Part shown: one piece after another, positions 17,340-26,184 of the stretch | Numbering within the stretch: position 1 is the first letter of the stretch | How the letters are laid out: every line of letters starts with the position of its first letter | NCBI RefSeq assembly: GCF_003952485.1 | Contig: NZ_CP034447.1 | Span: 1,612,001 to 1,676,000 of the forward strand | DNA length: 64,000 bases | Direction of reading: 5' to 3' | Origin: Mesorhizobium sp. M1E.F.Ca.ET.045.02.1.1 | GTDB taxonomy: Bacteria > Pseudomonadota > Alphaproteobacteria > Rhizobiales > Rhizobiaceae | Position numbers and translations under genes: made by a program | Notes under the pieces: model-generated | The model's database searches: none | Told to the model about the DNA's origin: nothing | Seen by the model: only the letters and a program-made list of their open reading frames with translations

Positions 17340-19715
17340 TCATTTGTGCCTTCTCAAGCTGTCATCGAAAGCGCTGACGAAGATGTCGACTTCGTCGCGC
17401 GACCAAATCAACGGGGGACGTAGCTTGAGCGTGTTAGGCGTGCTTTTCCCGATGAGGATGTTGCGGGCAAGCATGTCATCAATCAGTCGCTCGGTCCGTA
17501 TGATGGCCGGTTCCTTCGTCAGGCGATCCGTCACCAATTCCACGCCAGTCATCATTCCAAGCCCGCGTACGTCGCCGATTACGGGGTGCTGTTCGGCCAG
17601 GCGCCCAAGCTCCTGGCGCAGATACTCCCCGATGGCGGCGCTCCGCTTGATCAGGTCCTCTCGCTCAAGGACGTCCAGCACAGCCATGCCGGCCGCGCAT
17701 GCGACGGTGTTGCCGCCGAATGTGCTGAACAACAGCGGATAGGTGCCATCGAGAAACCGTTTCATGAGTGCCGAGCCGAGAATGACGACGCCCAGAGGGT
17801 GGCCATTTCCAACCGGCTTGCCCATTGTTATGAAATCGATGTTTTCGTCCTTGAGCCCGTTTGCCCGGAACCCCCAAAACGTTCCCATGCGGCCACAACC
17901 GGCCTGCACCTCGTCCGCAATGACGAACCCGCCCGCCGATCGGACCTTTTCCGCAACGAGGTTGAAATAGTTTTCAGGCGCCCGCAGCACACCGCTTGAA
18001 CATAGGGCGGTGTCGACCATGAATGCCGCCGGCCTGTGGCCTCTTTCGCGCAGGGCGGCTATCGCCCGGTCCGCATCGGCAGCGTACTTTGCCGCAGCTT
18101 GGGGGGCGTTGGCGAAAGGACCCTTGTACATATCCGGGGCCATCAAGATTTCAATCCGTCTGGGATGCTCTTCGGCCGGAAGGTGACGCCAGTTTTCATT
18201 GGAGAGCGCGGTCGTGAGCTCGGTGCAGCCATGGTAGGCCTGGTCGATGATCAAACCGCCGTCGTGTCTGCTGAGCGACATGGCTATCTGCATCGCCAGG
18301 TCGTTGGCTTCGCTGCCCGAGTTGACGAAGATGCAGGTGTCGAGGTGATCAGGCAGGTCGGCAGTCAGGCGCGCCGCGTACTCGACCGCCACATCGCACA
18401 TATACCGCGTATTGGTGTTCAACGCGCCGGCCTGGCGGAAGATCGCCTTCGCCACGTGCGGGTGGCAATGACCAATCTGAGGGACGTTGTTGTAAACATC
18501 CAGATAGGCGGTGCCATCGGCACCGTACATCCAGGCTCCGTGAGCCCGCGTGATGTGCAGTGGCTTGTTGTAGAAATGCCAAATCGGTCCCAGGTGAGCT
18601 TCGCGCTCATGCCTGAGCCCGTCATAGTCATATGCGAGATGCTCGCCATCGTTGCTCGTGGCGCCATACACCGGAAACCGGCATGCCTGACGAAGCCGGC
18701 GGGCCGCCTGTGCGCGACCTTGACGGCTCAGCAACTCCATCATCCGAGGGTAGTGGCTGGCGTTGTCGATATGCGGGATGCCGGATTCATCGGTGGCTTC
18801 TCTCGCTTCCACGATGACAGTGGCCATGGCGAGGCGCAGGAGCAGCGCATCGAAAAGGAGATCGATCTCATTTTCTTCAAGCGGGTATGTCGAATCGAAA
18901 CCTGATGCGACGTCGCAAAGGTAGGCGATCGGATCGTCATCGAAGTCCGCGAATGTCTCGGAAGCAGTCACAATGTCCGCGACAATGGAATTGTGGCCCA
19001 TATCGCCAAAATCGATGATGCCCACCGGCGATGTGCTGTCGTTAGGATCGACCAGGATATTGCCGCCATGCGAATCCTGATGCACGACCTGGCGACGCGT
19101 CTTCGACAATTGGGGAAGGGTAAAGCGCTCGGCACGCTCGAAGATTTCCTCGCACAATTGCCGAAGCCTGGCGTCCGAGATCTTTGCGATCTGCGGGCGC
19201 AAGGCCAGGGCACGTGAAATGTCCCAGAGGTGCACATTGCTGCCCGCGTATGGATGAAAAAAATCGCGCAGCGCATGGGCAAGCCGTCCAACCATCACAC
19301 CGATGTTGAACCGAGTGGCGGCGGAAAAGGCTTCCTCAACCTGCTCCATGACCTTCCCCGGAAGGAAAGTAAGCACACGCATCATGTGCCGGCAGCCGCG
19401 CTCGTCCTCGATCCATTCATATGGGGCGCCAGCGAGGGAGGGCACAACGCGAGGCACCGGCAGGGTCGGATCGCGCTCGCAGATATGGTTCAGGGCTTTG
19501 ACCTGCATATCCACGACACCTTCAGGTTCGCCTATATTCGATATCTTGACGACGACGTCGCGGCCATCAGTGCCTTCGATCCGCCACGACAGATCGCGCT
19601 CGGAAGCCAGTCGCCTGTACGTCCCGTCGATCCCATACCGGGTTGCCACGAGGCGCCTTGTCGCTTCCGGCGAAAAATTAGGAAGGTTGCGAAGCAGAAG
19701 AGCGTCCGTGCTCAT
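17340..19715 (-). CDS. APH-type kinase fused to class III aminotransferase-fold enzyme (candidate phospho-lyase)
   Basis: A 791-residue two-domain protein. Residues about 1-345 are an aminoglycoside-phosphotransferase-fold kinase with HQDSHGGN (212-219, the HxDxxxxN catalytic loop) and metal-binding IDFGD (234-238). Residues about 365-791 are a class III PLP domain with NSGSEAND (465-472), DEVQ (Asp601) and the Schiff-base Lys633 in MGKPVGNG. In animals separate enzymes of these families phosphorylate hydroxylysine and then eliminate phosphate from phospho-hydroxylysine or phosphoethanolamine. The fusion suggests phosphorylation followed by PLP-dependent phosphate elimination in one polypeptide. 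I chose ATG 19715 over an upstream extension because homology and an AAGG site fit. Confidence 0.82.
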   Translation of the reverse strand: MSTDALLLRNLPNFSPEATRRLVATRYGIDGTYRRLASERDLSWRIEGTDGRDVVVKISNIGEPEGVVDMQVKALNHICERDPTLPVPRVVPSLAGAPYEWIEDERGCRHMMRVLTFLPGKVMEQVEEAFSAATRFNIGVMVGRLAHALRDFFHPYAGSNVHLWDISRALALRPQIAKISDARLRQLCEEIFERAERFTLPQLSKTRRQVVHQDSHGGNILVDPNDSTSPVGIIDFGDMGHNSIVADIVTASETFADFDDDPIAYLCDVASGFDSTYPLEENEIDLLFDALLLRLAMATVIVEAREATDESGIPHIDNASHYPRMMELLSRQGRAQAARRLRQACRFPVYGATSNDGEHLAYDYDGLRHEREAHLGPIWHFYNKPLHITRAHGAWMYGADGTAYLDVYNNVPQIGHCHPHVAKAIFRQAGALNTNTRYMCDVAVEYAARLTADLPDHLDTCIFVNSGSEANDLAMQIAMSLSRHDGGLIIDQAYHGCTELTTALSNENWRHLPAEEHPRRIEILMAPDMYKGPFANAPQAAAKYAADADRAIAALRERGHRPAAFMVDTALCSSGVLRAPENYFNLVAEKVRSAGGFVIADEVQAGCGRMGTFWGFRANGLKDENIDFITMGKPVGNGHPLGVVILGSALMKRFLDGTYPLLFSTFGGNTVACAAGMAVLDVLEREDLIKRSAAIGEYLRQELGRLAEQHPVIGDVRGLGMMTGVELVTDRLTKEPAIIRTERLIDDMLARNILIGKSTPNTLKLRPPLIWSRDEVDIFVSAFDDSLRRHK

Positions 19716-19888
19716 TCCATACCTTAAGGCCAAATATCGATACCCGACGCGGCGACCACGTCGCAGTTGCACGTTTGGCAGGGAAGTCCGCAGGTGGCAT
19801 TTTTGCGCTGCGCATCGCCAGCCGTACGAGAGGCTAGACCTCTATCGACGTGGCAAGAATATCATTCAGAGAACGGATACATTGGTTT

Positions 19889-20785
19889 TTACAAATGCAT
19901 CCGGTGCGCCCTGATGATCGCGTCGCGGACATAGGCGACGTTGGCGGCCTGCTCGCCTGTTCGCGTGGCGACCTCGATATCGGCGGAATAAGCCTCGTCG
20001 GCTATGGGAAGTCGGCGAAGACGCCCCTGCTGTTCGAACACGCGGGCAAAATGTATCGGCAGGACCCCGAGGTAGGCGCCCGACAAGACCATCAGAAGCT
20101 GCGCCTCAATATCAAAGGCTACCCGGTTCGCGGCGGTGTCGAAGCGGTGACGCCTAATCCCGTACCAATATCCTCTCTCTACCCATGGATGGCCGTAGCA
20201 TTCCTCACTTGTAATCATCTCGTCATTTCGGCAAAACAAAGGATGAGCCGAACCGCAAAATACCGCGTGCTCCTCTTGGTAGATGATCTGGTATTGCACG
20301 CTTGCGACTTTGATGTCGGAGCCGCCTATCCCAATATCTATTTCGTTTTCCGCCACCGCCTTCGTTATATCGTTGGGGCACATGATCTTGAGATCAAGCT
20401 CGATTTCCGGCGCAGCTTTGGAAAGCTCGGCAATAGCGTCGGCAAGCCGGAAACTTGGGTCGGTCGTTAAGCAGTCGACAATGCCGACGCCGACCTTTCC
20501 CGCCAAAGCGCTTCGAACACGCGAAAGCCGGGCCGAACCGGCTTCAAGCACCCCGGTGATTTCCGTACAGATTTCGTAAACCCGACGCCCTTCATCCGTC
20601 AGCGAAAACCCGCGACGGCCCCGTTCACACAACTTCACGCCAAGCCGCTGTTCAAGCGCCGTCAGATGATTGGAGACTGTGGGTTGGCTCAGCGACAGTT
20701 CCATCTGCGCTGCGGACATGCCGCCATTGCGGACCACGCTTTCAAAGACACGAAACAGATGGAGATCGGAACCCGATATCTTCAT
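19889..20785 (-). CDS. LysR-family transcriptional regulator
   Basis: A 298-residue LysR protein whose N-terminal helix-turn-helix reads SAAQMELSLSQPTVSNHL, followed by a substrate-binding-like effector domain. The start at 20785 (MKISGSDLHLF) is where homology begins; the longer open frame upstream has no family similarity. It lies upstream of the kinase/aminotransferase gene on the same strand and is divergent from a GntR gene, so either neighbour may be its target. Confidence 0.86.
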   Translation of the reverse strand: MKISGSDLHLFRVFESVVRNGGMSAAQMELSLSQPTVSNHLTALEQRLGVKLCERGRRGFSLTDEGRRVYEICTEITGVLEAGSARLSRVRSALAGKVGVGIVDCLTTDPSFRLADAIAELSKAAPEIELDLKIMCPNDITKAVAENEIDIGIGGSDIKVASVQYQIIYQEEHAVFCGSAHPLFCRNDEMITSEECYGHPWVERGYWYGIRRHRFDTAANRVAFDIEAQLLMVLSGAYLGVLPIHFARVFEQQGRLRRLPIADEAYSADIEVATRTGEQAANVAYVRDAIIRAHRMHL

Positions 20786-21085
20786 GAAAGCAGATTGCAC
20801 CAAATGTACTGGTTGGCAATTCCGGCAGACGTAGGCGGATGATGCAGCGTGCAAATGGTCATTTCCGCCGGAGCGTAATCGAGGCGGACGACTTTGTGAT
20901 TGACCTGCTGGGAACAAACGTACGCCCGCGCCTGCGAAGGAGCGATGATCGCCCTTCCCTTGCCTCATCTCCCGCTCCGGTCCGACCGGGTATTGACGTC
21001 GCAACCAAATCCGGATTTGATGATACGTGGATACAAAAATACTTTTGGGTGCCAAGTGCCAGCAGCCTTCTCCGTCGAGCCACGC
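20786..21085. other. 300-bp divergent intergenic region (LysR / GntR)
   Basis: No gene is seen. The small palindrome CAAAA-atac-TTTTG at 21034-21047 is a weak operator candidate about 40 bases upstream of the chosen GntR start. If the GntR protein instead starts at the in-frame ATG at 21020, this site would be coding. Confidence 0.3.
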
Positions 21086-21754
21086 ATGTCCGCCACTGCA
21101 GAGGAGGAAGCGTACCGGCATCTCCAGCGGGCGCTTCGCCTAGGTCGTTACAAACCGGGTGACCGGCTCATTCCCGAAGACATCGCGGCCGAGATCGGCA
21201 TGAGCCGCATGCCTGTGCGGGAAGCCTTTCGGCGCCTGGCTTCCGACGGACTGGTCGTTCTCCGCCCCAATCGGGGGTGTGTCGTGGCCGGCCTCACAGT
21301 CGATGAGCTTTACGAGATCTTCGAAATACGTTCGGTTCTGGAAGGACTCGCCGTCAGGCTGGCGATGCCACGGATCGATGAGGAGGCGCTCGAAGAATTC
21401 GAGAACCTACTCGATCGCATGGAACGCGCCGGGCAGAGCGGTAGCAGCGACTGGGTGGTCCGCCACCAGGAATTCCACGGCCGTATCTGTGCGTTGAGCC
21501 AGAGGCCCAAGCTCATCCACCAGATATCGGCGCTGCATGTGGTCATAGAGCCTTACATGCGCATCTGGTTCGACGATTGTGACAAGCCGCATTCTGCGCG
21601 CGAGGAGCATGCCGCCGTGATCGCCGCCTTGCGCTCGGGCGACGCTGTGCATGCGGAACAGGTCATGCAGGATCATATTCTCGGCACGGCACCAATGTTG
21701 GCCGAATTCGTGACTCCGAGCCGGGGATCAACGCCGGCAGGAGAAAGGGCCTAA
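21086..21754 (+). CDS. GntR-family transcriptional regulator (FCD domain)
   Basis: A 222-residue regulator with a GntR winged helix (MSRMPVREAFRRLASDGLV, residues about 35-55) and an FCD domain containing RSVLEGLAVRLA and the His-bearing helices HQEFHGRI and EEHAAVI. The frame is open for 60 codons upstream; I use ATG 21086 because it precedes the first family-like residues, although no strong ribosome site is visible. It precedes the amino-acid importer and gamma-glutamyltransferase by 65 bases and probably regulates them. Confidence 0.83.
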   Translation: MSATAEEEAYRHLQRALRLGRYKPGDRLIPEDIAAEIGMSRMPVREAFRRLASDGLVVLRPNRGCVVAGLTVDELYEIFEIRSVLEGLAVRLAMPRIDEEALEEFENLLDRMERAGQSGSSDWVVRHQEFHGRICALSQRPKLIHQISALHVVIEPYMRIWFDDCDKPHSAREEHAAVIAALRSGDAVHAEQVMQDHILGTAPMLAEFVTPSRGSTPAGERA

Positions 21755-21819
21755 GTCCGGCAAAAAGACCAGAACCGGCCACCGGAACAGCCAGATCAGC
21801 ACAAGAAAGGGGAACCTAT

Positions 21820-22671
21820 ATGAAAATTCATCGCCTGGCCGCCGTCGCGGCCGCATTCGGCATGCTCAGCTTTGTCCAGTCCACATTCGCTGAGGATGCT
21901 CCAAAGGCCATAACCATCGCGACCGAAGGTGCCTACGCGCCCTGGAATTTCACCAACGCAGACGGCAAGCTCGACGGGCTGGAGATCGAGCTCGCAAATG
22001 ATCTTTGCGCAAGGATGAAGGTCAAATGCACCATCATCGCCCAGGACTGGGACGGTCTTATTCCATCGCTGAAGGTCGGCAAGTTCGATGTGATCATGGC
22101 CGGCATGTTCATCACACCGAAGCGGCTCGAAACCATAGACTTCACCCAGCCTTATGCGATCGATCCGGGCGGATTTGCAGTCGCCAAGGATAGCGAGCTC
22201 GGCAAACTCGGTGTTTCGACTGAAAAATTCAAACTGGATGACGAGGCTGCGTCCAAGGCTGCGATCGAGAAGCTGAAGCCGCTGCTGAAGGGCAAGGTGG
22301 TCGGTGTACAGGCGGCCACGATGATGCTCGAATTCCTGAAGAAATACTTCGGCGACACGGTGGAAATCCGCGAATACAAGACGACCGAGCAGCATGATCT
22401 CGATCTGGCTGCGGGTCGCATCGATGCAATATTCGCCCAGAAGACAGCACTTGCCGCGACGCTCGCAAAACCTGAATTCTCCGGCTTCACGCTCGCTGGT
22501 CCGGGCTTCGTCGGCGGCCTATTCGGCGCCGGAACCGGTGCGGGACTGCGCAAGGAAGACACCAAGCTCAAGGAGATGCTGAACGACGCGATCAGCGCCG
22601 CGATCGCCGATGGGACCATCAAACGCATCTCGGAAAAATGGGTGAAGACGGATGTGACGCCGGTCAAGTAA
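21820..22671 (+). CDS. Polar amino-acid/opine ABC substrate-binding protein (family 3)
   Basis: A 283-residue periplasmic binding protein with a signal peptide to about residue 24 and the family 3 opening ITIATEGAYAPWNFTNADG, including the FDVIMAGMFITPKR hinge region. The EGAYAPWNF form is common in lysine/arginine/ornithine- and opine-binding proteins. A good AAGGGGAACC site precedes the ATG. A roughly 20-residue insertion (DEAASKAAIEKLKPLLKG) lengthens the protein compared with typical members. Confidence 0.86.
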   Translation: MKIHRLAAVAAAFGMLSFVQSTFAEDAPKAITIATEGAYAPWNFTNADGKLDGLEIELANDLCARMKVKCTIIAQDWDGLIPSLKVGKFDVIMAGMFITPKRLETIDFTQPYAIDPGGFAVAKDSELGKLGVSTEKFKLDDEAASKAAIEKLKPLLKGKVVGVQAATMMLEFLKKYFGDTVEIREYKTTEQHDLDLAAGRIDAIFAQKTALAATLAKPEFSGFTLAGPGFVGGLFGAGTGAGLRKEDTKLKEMLNDAISAAIADGTIKRISEKWVKTDVTPVK

Positions 22672-22745
22672 GCGCTGGCGGACCTGCCTGGCGGAGCGGC
22701 GCGAGCCGTTTGCGTCGGGCAGCGCGCTGAAAGGCTACGACTTAC

Positions 22746-23459
22746 ATGACCAATCCTATGCATATTTTGGGTTTGCAAGAGGGCGGCTGGGGAGCCGCTC
22801 TGCTTGTCGCATCCTCTGTTACGCTTGCACTGTCCGTTCTCGGCTTTATCCTCGGCGCCGCCTTCGGCGCCGCGGCGGCGGCCGGTCGGCTCTCGTCCCG
22901 CGGCGTCCCCGCTTGGCTCGCCCATGTCTACGGCACAGTATTTCGCGGTGTGCCCGACTTGCTGACGATATACCTCCTCTACTACGGCGGCAGCATCGCC
23001 CTGACGCAGATTGGCAAGTTCTTTGGCAGCGCCGGCTTCGTCGGGCTGCCGACTTTTGCAACCGGTGTCCTGGCGATCGGCATCATATCGGGCGCCTATC
23101 AGGGAGAAGTCTATCGCGGCGCCTACCAGGCCGTGGATCGCGGCCAGTTCGACGCCTGCAAGGCGCTCGGCCTGTCCCGATCTCAATCGCTGCGCCTCAT
23201 CATTGTGCCGCAACTGATGCGCCACGCCCTGCCGGGACTCGGCAATGTCTGGCAGCTGGTACTCAAGGACTCGGCACTGATCTCCGTCATCGGCCTCGTC
23301 GAACTGATGCGCCAAGCGCAGATCGGAGCAGGTTCGACGCGAGAACCTTTCATCTTCTATATTGCGGCCGCCGCGCTCTACTTCGTCATCGCCGCCGTGA
23401 CCGCTTCCGTCTTCCGTTATGGCGAGGCGCGGGCCTGGAGAGGCATGGTCCACGCGTGA
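22746..23459 (+). CDS. Polar amino-acid ABC permease (HisQ/OccQ-like)
   Basis: A 237-residue permease with five predicted membrane segments. It carries FRGVPDLLTIYLLYYGG and the EAA loop CKALGLSRSQSLRLIIVPQLMR near residue 140. It overlaps the second permease gene by 4 bases (GTGA). With its partner it forms the heteromeric channel of a histidine/opine-type importer. Confidence 0.88.
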   Translation: MTNPMHILGLQEGGWGAALLVASSVTLALSVLGFILGAAFGAAAAAGRLSSRGVPAWLAHVYGTVFRGVPDLLTIYLLYYGGSIALTQIGKFFGSAGFVGLPTFATGVLAIGIISGAYQGEVYRGAYQAVDRGQFDACKALGLSRSQSLRLIIVPQLMRHALPGLGNVWQLVLKDSALISVIGLVELMRQAQIGAGSTREPFIFYIAAAALYFVIAAVTASVFRYGEARAWRGMVHA

Positions 23460-24148
23460 TCGACTTCGCCTTCTTTCTCGAGATCATTCCCGTCCTGCTT
23501 GCTGGCCTGCCGTTGACCCTGCAGCTCACCGCAGCCTCGATGGGCATCGGTTTCCTAATGGCGTTGCTGCTCGCGCTCGCCCAACAGGGAAATCGCCGGA
23601 TCGTGGTATGGCCCATCCGTGCCTTCGTTGCAGTCTTTCGCGGAACACCCCTGCTGGTGCAGATCTTCCTCATCTATTATGGTCTCGGCCAGTTTCGGCC
23701 GTCGCTCCAGGCGATCGGAATCTGGTGGCTGTTCCGCGAGCCTTACTGGTGCGCCATCATCGCGCTCAGTCTCAATGAAGCTGCCTATGGAAGCGAGATC
23801 CTGCGCGGCGCAATAAAGGCTGTGCCGCGCGGACTGACCGAGGCCGCTACAGCCTCCGGCATGTCGAAGCTGCTCACGCTGCGCCTGATTGTGCTGCCTC
23901 TGGCCCTGCGCCAGGCGATCCCGAATTACAGCAACGAGATCATCCTCATGGTCAAGGGCACGTCGCTTGCATCGATCATCACGCTGATGGAGGTCACCGG
24001 GATCGCGCAGGGGCTTATTTCGCAGACCTATCGCGCCGTCGAGGTCTTCGTGGCTGCCGGCGCGATCTATCTCACCCTCAATTTCACAATCATCTCGGCA
24101 CTGAACGCGCTGGAAATCCGGCTCACCCCCTATCGGGCGCGGGCCTGA
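23456..24148 (+). CDS. Polar amino-acid ABC permease (HisM/OccM-like)
   Basis: A 230-residue permease starting with GTG at 23456, overlapping the previous stop. Motifs FRGTPLLVQIFLIYYGLGQF and the EAA loop EAATASGMSKLLTLRLIVLP are diagnostic of the HisMQ family. The same frame is open well upstream, but that is the shadow of the first permease. No ATP-binding gene follows; gamma-glutamyltransferase occupies the place where one is usually found. Confidence 0.88.
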   Translation: MIDFAFFLEIIPVLLAGLPLTLQLTAASMGIGFLMALLLALAQQGNRRIVVWPIRAFVAVFRGTPLLVQIFLIYYGLGQFRPSLQAIGIWWLFREPYWCAIIALSLNEAAYGSEILRGAIKAVPRGLTEAATASGMSKLLTLRLIVLPLALRQAIPNYSNEIILMVKGTSLASIITLMEVTGIAQGLISQTYRAVEVFVAAGAIYLTLNFTIISALNALEIRLTPYRARA

Positions 24149-24185
24149 GACATGTCTCGCCGCAATGACGAGGAGAACTAACGAA

Positions 24186-25778
24186 ATGCGCGATTTCGAG
24201 AAGCCGACCCGGTCCGTTGCCGTGTCGCGACATGCGATGGCGGCGACCTCGCATCCTTCCGCCACCCTCACTGCACTGCAGATCATGCAAGCGGGTGGTA
24301 ACGCCATGGATGCCGCCATTGCCGCCTGCGCAGTCCAATGCGTCGTGGAACCGGGCTCGACCGGCATCGGCGGCGACTGTTTCGCGCTCTATGCGCCCAA
24401 CGGCTCCGACAAGGTCATCGCCTATAACGGGTCCGGCCGCACGCCGGCGGCCCTCACTGCCGACTGGTTCAATGAGCGGGGACTGACGGAGGTGCCACGC
24501 CAGTCGCCAGCGGCGGTAACGGTCCCTGGGGCGATCGACGCGTGGATACGCCTGCACGCCGATCACGGCTCGCTCCCCTTTGCCGACGTGCTTGCGCCCG
24601 CCATCCGGTTTGCCGAGGAGGGTTATGCCATCACTCCCCGCGTTCATCGCGACTGGTCCCTTGAACAAAAACTGCTCGCGGCCGACGCCACGGCCGCGCG
24701 AATTTTTCTTCCCGGCGGACGGGCGCCGAGGATCGGAGAGGTTCACCGGCAGCAAGAGCTGGCACATACGTTAAAACGCATTGCTGCAGAGGGGCGCGGC
24801 GCATTCTACGAGGGGTCGGTCGCCGAGGACATAGTGTCCTATCTGAACGCGCTCGGCGGGCTCCACACGCTGGAAGACTTCGCGAATGCGCGGGGCGAGT
24901 ATGTGACCCCAGTGACCACCGATTTTCGCGGTTACACGGTCCATGAATGTCCCCCGAACGGCCAGGGCATCATCGCTCTCCTGATCCTCAACATCCTGAA
25001 CCGTTTCCACGCCAAGCGGGACCCGCAGTCGCCCGACCGGCTGCATGTCGAGATCGAGGCGACGCGCCTTGCCTATGCCGCCCGCGACGCCTGGATCGCC
25101 GATCCAGATAAGGCGGACGTCCCGGTCGACCACCTGCTGTCCGACGAATTGGCGGACAGGCTTGCGGCAATGATCGACCTGAGCAACGCGCTGACAGACC
25201 TGCCGCCCTTCGAAATGCCACTTCATCGCGATACCGTCTATATCTCGGTCGTCGATCGAAATCGGAATTCGGTAAGCTTCATCAACTCCATCTTTGACAG
25301 TTTCGGCGCCGGCCTCGTCTCGCCTCGCTCGGGTGTCATCCTGCATAATCGCGGCCAGAGCTTCTCGCTCAAGCCCGGTCATCCCAATCGGATCGGGCCA
25401 TCGAAGCGGCCGCTTCACACGATCATCCCCGGCATGGTGACGCGCAACGGCAGGGTGGAAATGCCGTTCGGCGTCATGGGCGGCTACTATCAGGCGCTCG
25501 GCCATGCCCATCTGATATCCAAGGTCCTCGATTACGGAATGGACCTGCAGGAGGCGATCAATCTGCCGCGCCTGATGCCGACATCGGACGGAACAAGAGT
25601 GGAGGCAGAGCATACGATTGACGGTGCGGCTAAAGCCGAGCTCGAACGCAGAGGCTTCACTTTTTCTCCCGCGGATGAGCCGATCGGCGGCGCTCAGGCG
25701 ATCCGGATCGATTGGGAGAACGGCACTTTGACCGGCGCGTCGGAACCAAGGAAAGACGGCATTGCTCTGGGGATTTAG
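24186..25778 (+). CDS. ggt: Gamma-glutamyltransferase family protein
   Basis: A 530-residue Ntn-hydrolase of the gamma-glutamyltranspeptidase family. The N-terminal half begins AVSRHAMAATSHPSATL, and the expected autocleavage site is the Thr in HRDTVYISVVDRN around residue 355, giving a nucleophile in DTVY rather than the TTH of E. coli Ggt. No signal peptide is visible, so it probably works in the cytoplasm on imported gamma-glutamyl compounds. ATG 24186 has GAGGAGAAC upstream and is preferred over an ATG at 24165. It is the last gene of the importer operon. Confidence 0.85.
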   Translation: MRDFEKPTRSVAVSRHAMAATSHPSATLTALQIMQAGGNAMDAAIAACAVQCVVEPGSTGIGGDCFALYAPNGSDKVIAYNGSGRTPAALTADWFNERGLTEVPRQSPAAVTVPGAIDAWIRLHADHGSLPFADVLAPAIRFAEEGYAITPRVHRDWSLEQKLLAADATAARIFLPGGRAPRIGEVHRQQELAHTLKRIAAEGRGAFYEGSVAEDIVSYLNALGGLHTLEDFANARGEYVTPVTTDFRGYTVHECPPNGQGIIALLILNILNRFHAKRDPQSPDRLHVEIEATRLAYAARDAWIADPDKADVPVDHLLSDELADRLAAMIDLSNALTDLPPFEMPLHRDTVYISVVDRNRNSVSFINSIFDSFGAGLVSPRSGVILHNRGQSFSLKPGHPNRIGPSKRPLHTIIPGMVTRNGRVEMPFGVMGGYYQALGHAHLISKVLDYGMDLQEAINLPRLMPTSDGTRVEAEHTIDGAAKAELERRGFTFSPADEPIGGAQAIRIDWENGTLTGASEPRKDGIALGI

Positions 25779-26011
25779 TGCCCCTGGCTGTTCGCGGTTC
25801 ATGTATCGAGGTGCAAAAGCAACCCGCAAATTGCTCCGAGCGCCGACTTTGCAAGCAACGCGGCGGAGCAGAATCTGAGCACCCTGCGTCTGCCTGGCTA
25901 GCAAACCGGATCATCGGCTAACATCTGTTTCGGCTGTTTTTGGAGGCCGACTTGCCTTCATGTGGCGCGGCGGGCGTGAGGGCTGCATGCGGGTAATCGC
26001 ATGGGGCGCTT

Positions 26012-26174
26012 CCCCCGCTCCGTCTCGGCTTCGCCGAGCCACCTCTCCCCCCACATTCGTGGGGGCGAGGAAAACCAAGCTTGCGAGAGTCGCGACCTCG
26101 GTGATTGTCGTTTCCTCGCCCCCATGAAATGGGGGAGAGGTGGCTCGGCGCGCAGCGCCGAGACGGAGCGGGGG
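26012..26174. repeat. Nested palindromic intergenic repeat, copy 1
   Basis: Outer arms CCCCCGCTCCGTCTCGGC and its complement enclose smaller hairpins, including a CTCGCCCCCA/TGGGGGCGAG-like pair and GGCGCGCAGCGCC. It lies between the convergent ggt and MocR genes. Parts (TCGGCGCGCAGCGCCGAGAC) recur at 45 and 57 kb. Between ggt's stop and this repeat (25779-26011) I see nothing else. Confidence 0.75.
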
Positions 26175-26184
26175 CTGCGCTGCC

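Noticed and set aside
20786..21121. 112-residue N-terminal extension of the LysR regulator at 19.9-20.8 kb
   Set aside because: The extension precedes the helix-turn-helix with no family similarity and would overlap the divergent GntR gene; ATG 20785 is the natural start.
26001..26180. CRISPR array or insertion sequence at the 26-kb repeats
   Set aside because: No regularly spaced direct repeats with unique spacers and no transposase; the structure is a nested inverted repeat.
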